NCBI GenBank assembly: GCA_934699095.1
Contig: CAKUVI010000003.1
Coordinates: forward strand, 276,524-340,523
Reading direction: 5' to 3'
From: an uncultured Bacteroidales bacterium
GTDB lineage: Bacteria; Bacteroidota; Bacteroidia; Bacteroidales; WCHB1-69
DNA length: 64,000 bases
The translations under genes were made by a program, and so were the position numbers. Below, in pieces: positions 8,717-17,841 of the stretch. Below the pieces are notes generated by a model, which saw only the letters and a program-made list of their open reading frames with translations, was not told where the DNA came from and did no database searches. How positions within the stretch are numbered: position 1 is the first letter of the stretch; every line of letters starts with the position of its first letter.

Positions 8717-8821
8717 TAAAAATTTTGGAACAACCGAAGACAAAAAAACAATAATCTTTAAAATGTTGACATGCACATTTTTTTGAGCCAAAAATTTTTT
8801 CAGATTTTTTTTCTAAAAATG

Positions 8822-8851
8822 TTTGTCATATTAAAAAAAAGTGTATTTTTG
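8822..8851 (+). promoter_or_regulatory. Promoter of tRNA-Gly
   Basis: TTTG at 8822-8825 and TATTTTTG at 8844-8851 are 18 bases apart, close to the TTTG-N19-TAnnTTTG consensus of Bacteroidetes sigma-ABfr. The tRNA begins 16 bases after it. This is the best complete promoter in the window. Confidence 0.8.
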
Positions 8852-8867
8852 CAGCCGAATTCAACAA

Positions 8868-8940
<73 letters not shown>

Positions 8941-8941
8941 C

Positions 8942-8977
8942 AAAAAAAAGAGGGTGCAATTGCACCCTCTTTTTTTC
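8942..8977. terminator. Bidirectional intrinsic terminator
   Basis: AGAGGGTGCAA and its exact complement meet without a spacer, flanked by A-run and T-run. It ends the tRNA transcript on plus and the BspA-like gene (stop 8979) on minus. Confidence 0.92.
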
Positions 8978-8978
8978 A

Positions 8979-10514
8979 CTATGCCTTTATAAGTTTTTTG
9001 CTACACAGAAGTCCTTTCTTGTCGAAAATATTTATCAGATAAATCCCCTTGCTTAAAGATGATATGTCAACTGAGGCCTTTCCTGAATTCAGACTCTCTC
9101 CATACACACATTGTCCGTAAATATTCACAATTTCTATCTTATATTCCGACCTGAATTCGTCTAACTCTATATTGATATACTTGTCTGCCGGTATGGGATA
9201 TACCTTGCAACTGCCAGATTCTACATTCTCGATGCCAACACAATCCTCAAAAACCAGATTATCATAAGTATTCCAAACGGGAGCGGCCTGATATTCATCT
9301 ATTTTCTCACATGGAACGCGCACAAGTATTGTGTCTTGCTTGTTGAAAGTTGTAGGGCTTATTGAAGGAGGTGTCTCGCAGAAAATATTCACTTCCTCCA
9401 ATCCTCTTGCCAAGGAACTTCTAAAGGCACTATTACCAATATACTCGACCGTTTGCGGTATTGTGATTTTTTTCAACATCGGTGTCTCATAGAAAGCCAA
9501 TTTTTCAATTCTCTTAAGATTTGAAGGCAATGAAACACTATCTAAGGATTCACAATATGAAAAGCAATTTGAAGATATTGAATCTATACCGTCTGGCAGA
9601 TCGATTTCTATGAGTCCTGTATTGCTAAAACAACGTGGCCCAACGCTAACAAGGTTGTCAGGCAAAACCATTGTTTTCAGATTGATGAAGTTCTGGAAGC
9701 AGTTTTTTCCTATCACAAGTGGTTCTGTACCTTGTTGGAACACAACATGACGGCACTCTATGGTGTCATCTAAATAATCGTATGTCAGTTGCTCAATGCT
9801 CACCAAAGATGGCGGGAACGCCAGAGTGTCTATGTGTTCGGGCGAAAAGGCACATTCGTGGATTTCACGCAATCCGTCGTTGAACGCAATATCAGTCAAC
9901 GGACAACTGTAAAAGGCCTGATATGGTAATATTGACACGCCAGCTGGTATATTAACTTCTTTTATCCCAGAGGATGCAAAAGCCTGAACTCCTATGTGTG
10001 TCAGAGACTCTGGGAGCTCTATTGAAGAAAGGGGTATTTGTGAGAAGGCATAAAAATTGATGCGCTTCACATTGGATGACATCTCGATTTGATTTAACAT
10101 AGAATGATGGAATGCTCCCGTATCGATAGTTTCTATTGTATTGGGAAGAACAACATGTTGAAGGTTCTTTTGCATATAGAAAGCCTCTTTGTCTATGGCG
10201 GTCACAGTGAAAGTTTGACCTTCAAACTCAACTGTAGAAGGAATTACCACATAGGAGTCATAATCATACAATGGATATACGAAGCCGGATTGTCCCATTT
10301 CCCAAGGCATTGTAGGGAAGGGAAGGTTGTGATACACGGAATCGTGGCAACGTGTTACGGCCACTGTCGGTGTTGTTGTTGAAGTAATACGATAATATAA
10401 AGTATCACCTTCAACATTAGCAGATTTGAAATCAAATGAAGGCCACAGATTTTGCGCCGAAACAGCATAAACACTTGCAACGATAATGCTGATAATGATG
10501 ACTGTTTTTTTCAT
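8979..10514 (-). CDS. BspA-like leucine-rich repeat surface protein with T9SS type A sorting domain
   Basis: 511 residues. A signal peptide (1-20) is followed by a stretch with no clear domain, then BspA/LRR_5-type repeats from about 95 to 400. Each repeat has the form hydrophobic-xLPxxLxxIGxxAFxxC, for example VVLPNTIETIDTGAF, IELPESLTHIGVQAF and VSLPSNLKRIEKLAF. The C-terminal 85 residues (KVYPIPADKYINIEL ... KGIYLINIFD ... KKLIKA) are a type A sorting domain, so the protein is a T9SS cargo. Proteins of this class in Tannerella and Treponema bind host proteins or other bacteria; the ligand here is unknown. It is monocistronic, with its own promoter and a palindromic terminator. Confidence 0.9.
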   Translation of the reverse strand: MKKTVIIISIIVASVYAVSAQNLWPSFDFKSANVEGDTLYYRITSTTTPTVAVTRCHDSVYHNLPFPTMPWEMGQSGFVYPLYDYDSYVVIPSTVEFEGQTFTVTAIDKEAFYMQKNLQHVVLPNTIETIDTGAFHHSMLNQIEMSSNVKRINFYAFSQIPLSSIELPESLTHIGVQAFASSGIKEVNIPAGVSILPYQAFYSCPLTDIAFNDGLREIHECAFSPEHIDTLAFPPSLVSIEQLTYDYLDDTIECRHVVFQQGTEPLVIGKNCFQNFINLKTMVLPDNLVSVGPRCFSNTGLIEIDLPDGIDSISSNCFSYCESLDSVSLPSNLKRIEKLAFYETPMLKKITIPQTVEYIGNSAFRSSLARGLEEVNIFCETPPSISPTTFNKQDTILVRVPCEKIDEYQAAPVWNTYDNLVFEDCVGIENVESGSCKVYPIPADKYINIELDEFRSEYKIEIVNIYGQCVYGESLNSGKASVDISSLSKGIYLINIFDKKGLLCSKKLIKA

Positions 10515-10569
10515 GACAATTAGTTTTTTATGGTTAGTAAATAACTGGATTTTAATTTATTCTCAAATG

Positions 10570-10577
10570 CAAAAATA
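10570..10577 (-). promoter_or_regulatory. -7 promoter element of the BspA-like gene
   Basis: Minus-strand TATTTTTG, 56 bases before the ATG. Confidence 0.55.
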
Positions 10578-10650
10578 AAAAAATTCACGTTCGACATATA
10601 TTTATTATTTTTTAATGATTTTCTGATGATAAATGACACCGTTGAGGTCC

Positions 10651-12284
10651 GTCACGCGCAGAATATACACCCCTGCGGGGATATTTTGCATTGTTATTAC
10701 CGTGGTTACGCCATGTTGAAACGCGCCATGTAGAGACGCAAAATTTTGCGTCTCTACAACCCGACCCTGCAAATCGCACAGCGTGATGGCCGCAATTTGT
10801 GCGCCGTCGGTTATTCCCACGTTCAATTCTCCGTCCGTCGGGTTCGGGTACACATACAATACTGCATTATCTGCGTTGTTTATTGCAGTCTTCGCGGATT
10901 TTGTGCCTCCTTGTGGTTCCTCCGCTGACAAGTCCCCGTCCTCCAGACAGATGCCGTGGTAGAAACAGAGCACGCCCTTGGCCATCTCCGAGGCGCGGCC
11001 GCTGTTGCGCTCGGCTATCTCCTGCAGCTCCGACTTCTGCGCCTCCGTCATGTCGCGCCAGTTCACCATCCTGCCGTCCCTGAGCTGCGCCTTCATGGCA
11101 TGGAACTGAGCGTAGTCGGCGTCCCCGCCTTCGACATCGTCAACCAACCCCATCTGGAAGTCGGTCTCCGTCAGCGAGTACCTGTCGGCGATGGGCTGCG
11201 CCACGGTGTGCCACTGCTGCAGCGCCCCGAGGTCCAGCACCGTGTCGGCCATGATGCCCCGCACCGCCGCGTAATACACCTCCGTCTGCAGAGCCTGATG
11301 ACCGTCAGCCACGGCGGAGTTCGTTTGGTTCGCACCCGCCGCGTTCACCGGGAACGGGTGTCCCGGAAATCCCGGCGTAATCCCGCACAACGTTGACGCA
11401 CAGTTGTTTATAGTCACGTTGTCGGTGCTCTTCATCGTGGCGCCGCCTGTCAGGTATATGGGGTTGGCCACATTGCCGAAGCTGCCGCAGGCCACCTGAA
11501 GCCCGCCATCCGCCCCGCCGTTGTCGCCGCGCACCTGAACCCCGTAGTTCAGCGTGCTGAAGCTGTTGCGGTATATCATGTTGTCGGCGCTGCCGGAGTT
11601 ATTCACCATGACACCAGTGGTGCTGCCCACGTTTGCCATCACCAGACCCTTGAAGAGGTTGCCCTCGACCTTGTAGCCAGAGCAGTTGTTGAGGTACAGG
11701 CCCGTGACGAACGGCGGCTGTGAACACGACTGCGTCAGGTCGAAAGTGTCGCGCGTCACGGTCACGAAGTTGTTGCCGTTGATACGCACGGCCGTGCCGT
11801 TGCCGCTGAACTTAGTCTGGTCTATCTCTATCGCGTACTGGTTGCCGCTCGTGTTGGCCTCTATCGCAGTGTTGAACCCGCTGAACGTGTTGTACCGCGA
11901 GTAGCTCTCCGCGCACACGCAGCCGGTGAACACTATGTTCGAAGGGCAGGTCTTGGTGAGAGTGAAGCCCGCGTCCTGCGCGTATATGCCCCTGTGGGTG
12001 GTGAACCCGCCGGCTGTGGCGTCGCTGAAGCCGCTCAGGTTGCCGCGGACGCTCCCGCCGGGCATCGTCTCAACGTACGGCATGAAGTTCACGGCGCGGC
12101 CGTTGTTGCGGAAGGCGGTGTTGGTGGCCTTCACCACGGCACCCGCCTCGGCCTGCACGGCGCAGCGGGCGTTCTCTATCAGGGCGCCGTTCTTGAGCTC
12201 AAGCCAGCCCTGGTTGGCGGCGTTCTGCGAAAGGCCGCCGTTGCCGAGCACCTGCACACCCTGCCACATCTCGCCCGCACACGC
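10651..12284. repeat. GC-rich 3' cassette, copy A
   Basis: Direct repeat of 14873-16623 with an offset of 4222 bases (4339 beyond the indel). The only differences I found are one base (10669 against 14891) and a 117-base gap at about 12027-12034. Sharp borders on both sides: the last 14 codons of each gene differ, and upstream coding DNA is only distantly related. Confidence 0.93.
10715..10757. repeat. Dispersed palindromic repeat, copy 2 (inside coding sequence)
   Basis: 10730-10757 is a perfect 28-base palindrome with half-site GTAGAGACGCAAAA; beside it, at 10715-10729, is a partial arm TTGAAACGCGCCATG matching the other arm of copies at 47296 and 52332. It is translated within the sorting domain as VETQNFASLHGAFQHG. 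Confidence 0.85.
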
Positions 12285-14382
12285 TCGTGAGTGTTCCGCC
12301 ATCGACGATGAGCTTGCCCCCGGGACGGACGACGAGACGGGCGTTGTCAGTGCAATGGATTGTGGAAGTGATGGTTAGGACAGCACCTGAATCAATAGTG
12401 ACCACATTTCCTAAAGAACGCTCAATGTCCCACAAGACATTGGAAGTAATGACCGTATCTTGGTTGGTGACAGGGTATATTCCCGTGCCCGATGAGGCGA
12501 TCGGATATATTTCTTTCTCCCTGATCACATATCCGTCATAGCAGATTTTCACCTTGATTCTGTTTCCTGTGGCCGGGTACAGGGGACGCACGACCAACGA
12601 ACCGGTTCCTTGTCCGGATACAATGCTCAAATGCAGGTTGGTCTCCCAAACAATTTCATAACCTTCCGGCACAGCGCCTGAAAGCGTGTATGTATATTCA
12701 TTGCATAACTGCATGGATGACGGTCCGGAAATGGTGTATTCTGTACCGTAAATTTTAGCTTCTGCCAAAGCGTGGAATGCATTCACCAGCCCGTAGCCCA
12801 TTTCCTCATTCCATCTGCCATTGGGGTGAAGGACGGCATCGCTGATGGTATAGTTATAAGGCCCGACTTTCTGAGCCGTTTTTTCAATAATCTCCTTGAC
12901 CTGGCTATGGGTCAGGTTGGGGTTGACGGAAAGGATGAGCGCCGCCACGCCTGCTACGTGTGGACATGCCGCGGATGTGCCGCTGAATAGGGTGTAATTC
13001 CCATCCGTTTTTCCTGATGTTCCCATACGGTCTGTCGTATAGACATTTGTTCCTGGTGCAACAACGCTTAAATCTGATCCATAAGAACTGGCATCATCAT
13101 TGATGTCAGACGGCCATGGATCGCACGTCTCCACAATGTTGCTTTTCCCTGCTCTGTTTCCGCATCTGTCAACCGCTCCCACAGCGATGACGCCTGTCCG
13201 TGTCGCGGGATATTGCATCTGACTTCCATTATTTCCAGAAGACACTGTTATAACGCAGCCCTTGCCTGCTCTGCCTTGCTCCAACGCACTGTCAAATGCC
13301 TGATTAATCAGGTCACTTTCCGGCTTACTCCACGATATGCTGAGAATTTGTGCGCTATATTTCTTCCATGCGGTTTCTATGGCCTTTTTAATTCGCCAAT
13401 AGCTAAATGTAATGTTGTGTGCATCTCTGGTCACTCTTATGGGAACAATCAGCGAGTTAGGGGCTATCCCTGCGATTCCCAAACTGTTGTGACTTGCTGC
13501 AATAATGCCGGCACAAGCCTGCCCGTGCCATTGTTTGCCCAGGTTTGGTGATCCGTTTCCGTACAATTCGGGAAAACCGTGCAAGACTCTGCTTGTACCT
13601 AAGGCATTTCTCAAATCTTCGTGATCTTCCACCCCGTTGTCAATGACTGCAACTCTGATACTGTCACCAATACTGTTATTGTAATGCTGTAAAAACGCCC
13701 ACGCTTTTTCAACTTTAATATCGACACCGGGAGTTCCATTTTCCTGCCCGGTGTTCTCCAATGCCCATTGTAGATCATACCGTGGGTCTATTGTGTTGAG
13801 GCTGCATTCCCCGTAAAAATCCGGTGTGGAATAATCCACATACAGGGTGTCGTACAAGCCGTTAGCAATTTGCATCAAGGAAGTCTCACTGTTGCATACG
13901 ATTCTATAGACATTTTCTGCGGTATCGTATTGCAGCGTGTAATTGCTGAATTGCGACAAGAAAGGGACAAGGAAGGAAGTATAAAAACTGTCGCTTTTGA
14001 GACGTACATACACCTCGTTCCTAAGCCATATCCGTCGCCCGCTCACCTTTTTGGCGTAGGTTATGAATGAGATGTCAGAAGAATTGTTGCATATTGTCGG
14101 TATAAGTTGCCTAATGGGAATTGTCCTGAGTTTTTCACTGATAATGATGATATTGTCGTCGTCTTTCACAAAACTCACGGTGTCTGTTTTGTCTGAAAAC
14201 ATTTCCAAAATTCTATCCACAATCATGTCGTATTGCTCCAAATCTGCCACGATGATGTTGACCGAAGTGGAGTCCTCTCGCCAGTAATTTCTTTCCTTGT
14301 CCGCAAAATAATAGTTTGTCTGCGCTTGACAAAAATGGAACAGGCACGAGAACACGGCTATTGTAATTAATCTTTTCGTGAT
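12199..14382 (-). pseudogene. Secreted subtilase (S8), 5' part; frameshifted before its C-terminal cassette
   Basis: A subtilisin-family serine protease with the full triad: Asp239 in RVAVIDNGVEDH, His277 in KQWHGQACAGI and Ser461 in FSGTSAACPHVAG (numbered from the GTG at 14355). An N-terminal prodomain covers about 25-200 and a beta-domain follows the catalytic part. The frame runs into LVVRPGGKLIVDGGTLT, which the intact neighbour continues into the beta-helix cassette; here two bases are missing near 12285-12290, and 28 unrelated residues end at 12199. The start is also odd. GTG 14355 falls inside a signal peptide whose natural beginning, (M)ITKRLITIAVFSCLF, would need the ATC at 14380-14382 as start; it overlaps the upstream stop as TAATC where TAATG would be expected. 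Two lesions suggest a decaying gene. Confidence 0.82.
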
Positions 14383-14765
14383 TACCTTTTTTCTATACAG
14401 TCTATTTTAACGAAACTAGGACGTAAATGATTGGGGTTGGGCAAGGGATCAACCCATAGGTCGAAATGTGGAATCTTAGTGTATGACGCCATGATATCCA
14501 ATGTGTCATAAACTTGATACTCTTTTGGCAGTTTGCCGACCACCTCAAACTTGTAATTGTTCAAGTGTTCAACAATCAGATGGGCTATCACCTTATATTG
14601 TTTTCCTTCGCAGTACAGGCACGTGGTTTTATAAGGCTCTTTTAAATATACCAGTTTGCAGGGAGTCATATAGTAGGGATCGCAACTTTGCTGTTTGCAT
14701 GACGAGAGTCCCATTCCTGACACTATTATCGCTATTGTCAGTAAAATTCCAATTTTTCTTTTCAT
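14382..14765 (-). CDS. Small predicted lipoprotein, unknown function
   Basis: 127 residues from the ATG at 14765; a start at 14807 lies upstream of the promoter element and is excluded. The N-terminus is a lipoprotein signal (MKRKIGILLTIAIIVSG, then LSSC as the lipobox), so the protein should be anchored to a membrane through Cys22. The mature part has several more cysteines (CDPYYMTPC, CLYCEG) that could form disulphides in the periplasm. I do not recognise the family. The stop codon TAA overlaps the probable start of the subtilase gene, indicating translational coupling in one operon. Confidence 0.7.
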   Translation of the reverse strand: MKRKIGILLTIAIIVSGMGLSSCKQQSCDPYYMTPCKLVYLKEPYKTTCLYCEGKQYKVIAHLIVEHLNNYKFEVVGKLPKEYQVYDTLDIMASYTKIPHFDLWVDPLPNPNHLRPSFVKIDCIEKR

Positions 14766-14796
14766 AATCTTGATTTTTGTTCTGATGTTTTGCTTG

Positions 14797-14804
14797 CAAA
14801 AATA
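14797..14804 (-). promoter_or_regulatory. -7 promoter element of the lipoprotein/subtilase operon
   Basis: Minus-strand TATTTTTG, 32 bases before the ATG at 14765. It decides the lipoprotein start. Confidence 0.6.
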
Positions 14805-14872
14805 CATTTTTCAAAAACGCAGCCCACTATTTCTTCACCACTCTTCTCACGTATTCCTTTCCATCCCAGCCC

Positions 14873-16623
14873 GTCACGCGCAGAATATACGCCCCTGCGG
14901 GGATATTTTGCATTGTTATTACCGTGGTTACGCCATGTTGAAACGCGCCATGTAGAGACGCAAAATTTTGCGTCTCTACAACCCGACCCTGCAAATCGCA
15001 CAGCGTGATGGCCGCAATTTGTGCGCCGTCGGTTATTCCCACGTTCAATTCTCCGTCCGTCGGGTTCGGGTACACATACAATACTGCATTATCTGCGTTG
15101 TTTATTGCAGTCTTCGCGGATTTTGTGCCTCCTTGTGGTTCCTCCGCTGACAAGTCCCCGTCCTCCAGACAGATGCCGTGGTAGAAACAGAGCACGCCCT
15201 TGGCCATCTCCGAGGCGCGGCCGCTGTTGCGCTCGGCTATCTCCTGCAGCTCCGACTTCTGCGCCTCCGTCATGTCGCGCCAGTTCACCATCCTGCCGTC
15301 CCTGAGCTGCGCCTTCATGGCATGGAACTGAGCGTAGTCGGCGTCCCCGCCTTCGACATCGTCAACCAACCCCATCTGGAAGTCGGTCTCCGTCAGCGAG
15401 TACCTGTCGGCGATGGGCTGCGCCACGGTGTGCCACTGCTGCAGCGCCCCGAGGTCCAGCACCGTGTCGGCCATGATGCCCCGCACCGCCGCGTAATACA
15501 CCTCCGTCTGCAGAGCCTGATGACCGTCAGCCACGGCGGAGTTCGTTTGGTTCGCACCCGCCGCGTTCACCGGGAACGGGTGTCCCGGAAATCCCGGCGT
15601 AATCCCGCACAACGTTGACGCACAGTTGTTTATAGTCACGTTGTCGGTGCTCTTCATCGTGGCGCCGCCTGTCAGGTATATGGGGTTGGCCACATTGCCG
15701 AAGCTGCCGCAGGCCACCTGAAGCCCGCCATCCGCCCCGCCGTTGTCGCCGCGCACCTGAACCCCGTAGTTCAGCGTGCTGAAGCTGTTGCGGTATATCA
15801 TGTTGTCGGCGCTGCCGGAGTTATTCACCATGACACCAGTGGTGCTGCCCACGTTTGCCATCACCAGACCCTTGAAGAGGTTGCCCTCGACCTTGTAGCC
15901 AGAGCAGTTGTTGAGGTACAGGCCCGTGACGAACGGCGGCTGTGAACACGACTGCGTCAGGTCGAAAGTGTCGCGCGTCACGGTCACGAAGTTGTTGCCG
16001 TTGATACGCACGGCCGTGCCGTTGCCGCTGAACTTAGTCTGGTCTATCTCTATCGCGTACTGGTTGCCGCTCGTGTTGGCCTCTATCGCAGTGTTGAACC
16101 CGCTGAACGTGTTGTACCGCGAGTAGCTCTCCGCGCACACGCAGCCGGTGAACACTATGTTCGAAGGGCAGGTCTTGGTGAGAGTGAAGCCCGCGTCCTG
16201 CGCGTATATGCCCCTGTGGGTGGTGAACCCGCCGGCTGTGGCGTCGCTGAAGCCGCAGCTGTGGAACTCTATCCCGTTGACCTCGCTCATCCTCACATGC
16301 TCCGTGAACTCGCAGCCGTTCTCGGCGAAAAGGTTGTCGCCGTCGGTCGTGAACGTGCAGTTGCCGAAGCCGCTCAGGTTGCCGCGGACGCTCCCGCCGG
16401 GCATCGTCTCAACGTACGGCATGAAGTTCACGGCGCGGCCGTTGTTGCGGAAGGCGGTGTTGGTGGCCTTCACCACGGCACCCGCCTCGGCCTGCACGGC
16501 GCAGCGGGCGTTCTCTATCAGGGCGCCGTTCTTGAGCTCAAGCCAGCCCTGGTTGGCGGCGTTCTGCGAAAGGCCGCCGTTGCCGAGCACCTGCACACCC
16601 TGCCACATCTCGCCCGCACACGC
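14873..16623. repeat. GC-rich 3' cassette, copy B (complete)
   Basis: Partner of 10651-12284. It contains an extra 117 bases between two GAAGCCGC direct repeats (16249-16256 and 16366-16373), of which copy A keeps one. This is the likely ancestral state. Confidence 0.93.
14937..14979. repeat. Dispersed palindromic repeat, copy 3 (inside coding sequence)
   Basis: Identical to copy 2 at 10715-10757, as part of the duplicated cassette; the perfect palindrome is at 14952-14979. Confidence 0.85.
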
Positions 16624-17841
16624 ACCGGTCAATGTGCCGCCGTCAACAACCAACCTGCCGCCGGGGCGGACGACGAGACGGGTGCCGGGAGCGCAATGCA
16701 ACGTACCTGTTATCGTCATTGTTTTCCCGTTTTCTATACAGAACGTGTCGGTAGTGAGATTTGTTTCCACATCAATGACCATGGACTGGCCTTGGATGGT
16801 AGTGCCTTCCACCTCGGGAAGCAGACTGCTATAAAAAACGTGAATAGGGCAATGCAGGGTGTCATTGTGCTCCAATGTTGAGACCACGACACTGACGACA
16901 GCATCGCCTTCGGACAAGGGGGCGACATTTACGACGTTCGGATTGTTTGTGGGAAGAATTTGGATGTTGTCGCTGCCTAACCATGTCACCGTGGCATTGG
17001 TACCCTGCGGAAGATGGAGGGCATATGTTGGGTGTGTGCACAAATGTATATCGCGTGGGCCTTGAATGTAAGTTTCAATTTCGTTAAGCAAATAATCCAC
17101 CAAATCATTATCAAAAGTGATGTGTTCCATGTTCTTGTTGAGCGGCCCCCAATAGGAATCAAAGGGAATCTTGCCTTCGGCCACTAAATCCCGATTCGAC
17201 ACGTCTGTGGCATAGGGAATAGGCTCCTTGATGTCCAAAACACTGGTGATGGGCATGAAACAATGGGAGTGTTGATTGATATTGATACTGATAATTCCAA
17301 GATATTGCATCCATGAAATCTTATCGGTTAGCATATCAAATGTAGGATACGTGCATCCTGGGGCAGCATCTATACAGCCCTTATTCCCATTGTTATTAAA
17401 AGTCCACGTGATAGGAATTTTTATAAATAAGCCTATGTGACGATTAAGGTTAAAAACGACCCCTGGTCCTTGACTTGTCATATTATGAATTGAAATGTTG
17501 AGCAAATATGGAATCACAAACAATCGGGTTCTTATTGCTATATCCAAAACGTTTTGTTCAGCATATCCGTTAGGAAGGTTATTTAAACTACCGTTCGAGA
17601 CAGCCACCTTTCTTAAGGCGGATGGATAGTTTAGACCGGCAATTTGCTGATAGTATGCGTTGTAAAGCGAACCTGCTTCGCTCATTTTGTGATAGATTAG
17701 CATCTGTTTTGCTGCAACGCTGCATAAAGTTTTGTTCCAAAGTTTAATCACAGGAGGAATTGGATACTTTCGAAAATAATCCACCATGGCTTGTGCTCCC
17801 ATGGAAATATTAGCGCCTTGATGGGGGGAGTCAAACGACAC

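Larger units (their letters stand above)
10605..12302 (-). pseudogene. 3' part of a frameshifted subtilase gene: beta-helix region and T9SS type A sorting domain
   Basis: This frame holds 565 residues, but the first eight (MAEHSRAC) come from reading the upstream coding DNA out of frame; the family sequence starts at CAGEMWQGVQVLGNGG. It has no signal peptide of its own. The body looks like a right-handed parallel beta-helix (repeated short strands with Asn and Gly turns), then an acidic helical linker, then the sorting domain starting VLYVYPNPTDGELNVG and ending YHQKIIKK. Nearly the whole segment is identical to residues of the neighbouring gene at 14827-17841, except for a 39-residue gap and one Val/Ala change. 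In the parent gene it would follow the subtilase fragment directly. GC content is much higher than in the surroundings (44 of 60 bases in 11461-11520). Either a real loss of function or a base error in the assembly. Confidence 0.8.
14827..17841 (-). pseudogene. 3' part of an alpha/beta-hydrolase gene: rest of hydrolase domain, beta-helix cassette, T9SS type A sorting domain
   Basis: 1,004 residues that continue, in the same frame, the coding sequence interrupted by TGA at 17842-17844. The first block, SFDSPHQGANI, is the strand and loop that follow the nucleophile elbow in this lipase-like family. Residues to about 330 finish the hydrolase domain, followed by an Ig-like segment, then VVRPGGRLVVDGGTLT, the GC-rich beta-helix cassette, and a sorting domain (YVYPNPTDGELNVG ... 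VRRVVKK). Here the cassette is complete and in frame with its partner, including 39 residues missing from copy A. Possible starts (GTG at 17841) lack a signal peptide, so a separate product would not be secreted. Confidence 0.8.

Noticed and set aside
12280..12300. Programmed frameshifting in the subtilase gene
   Set aside because: No slippery heptamer is seen at the joint and the intact copy of the cassette needs no shift.
10746..12378. Several open frames on the plus strand across the GC-rich cassette, repeated at 14968-16881
   Set aside because: They are identical in both copies only because the DNA is duplicated; high GC keeps antisense frames open, and none has a promoter, signal or family motif.
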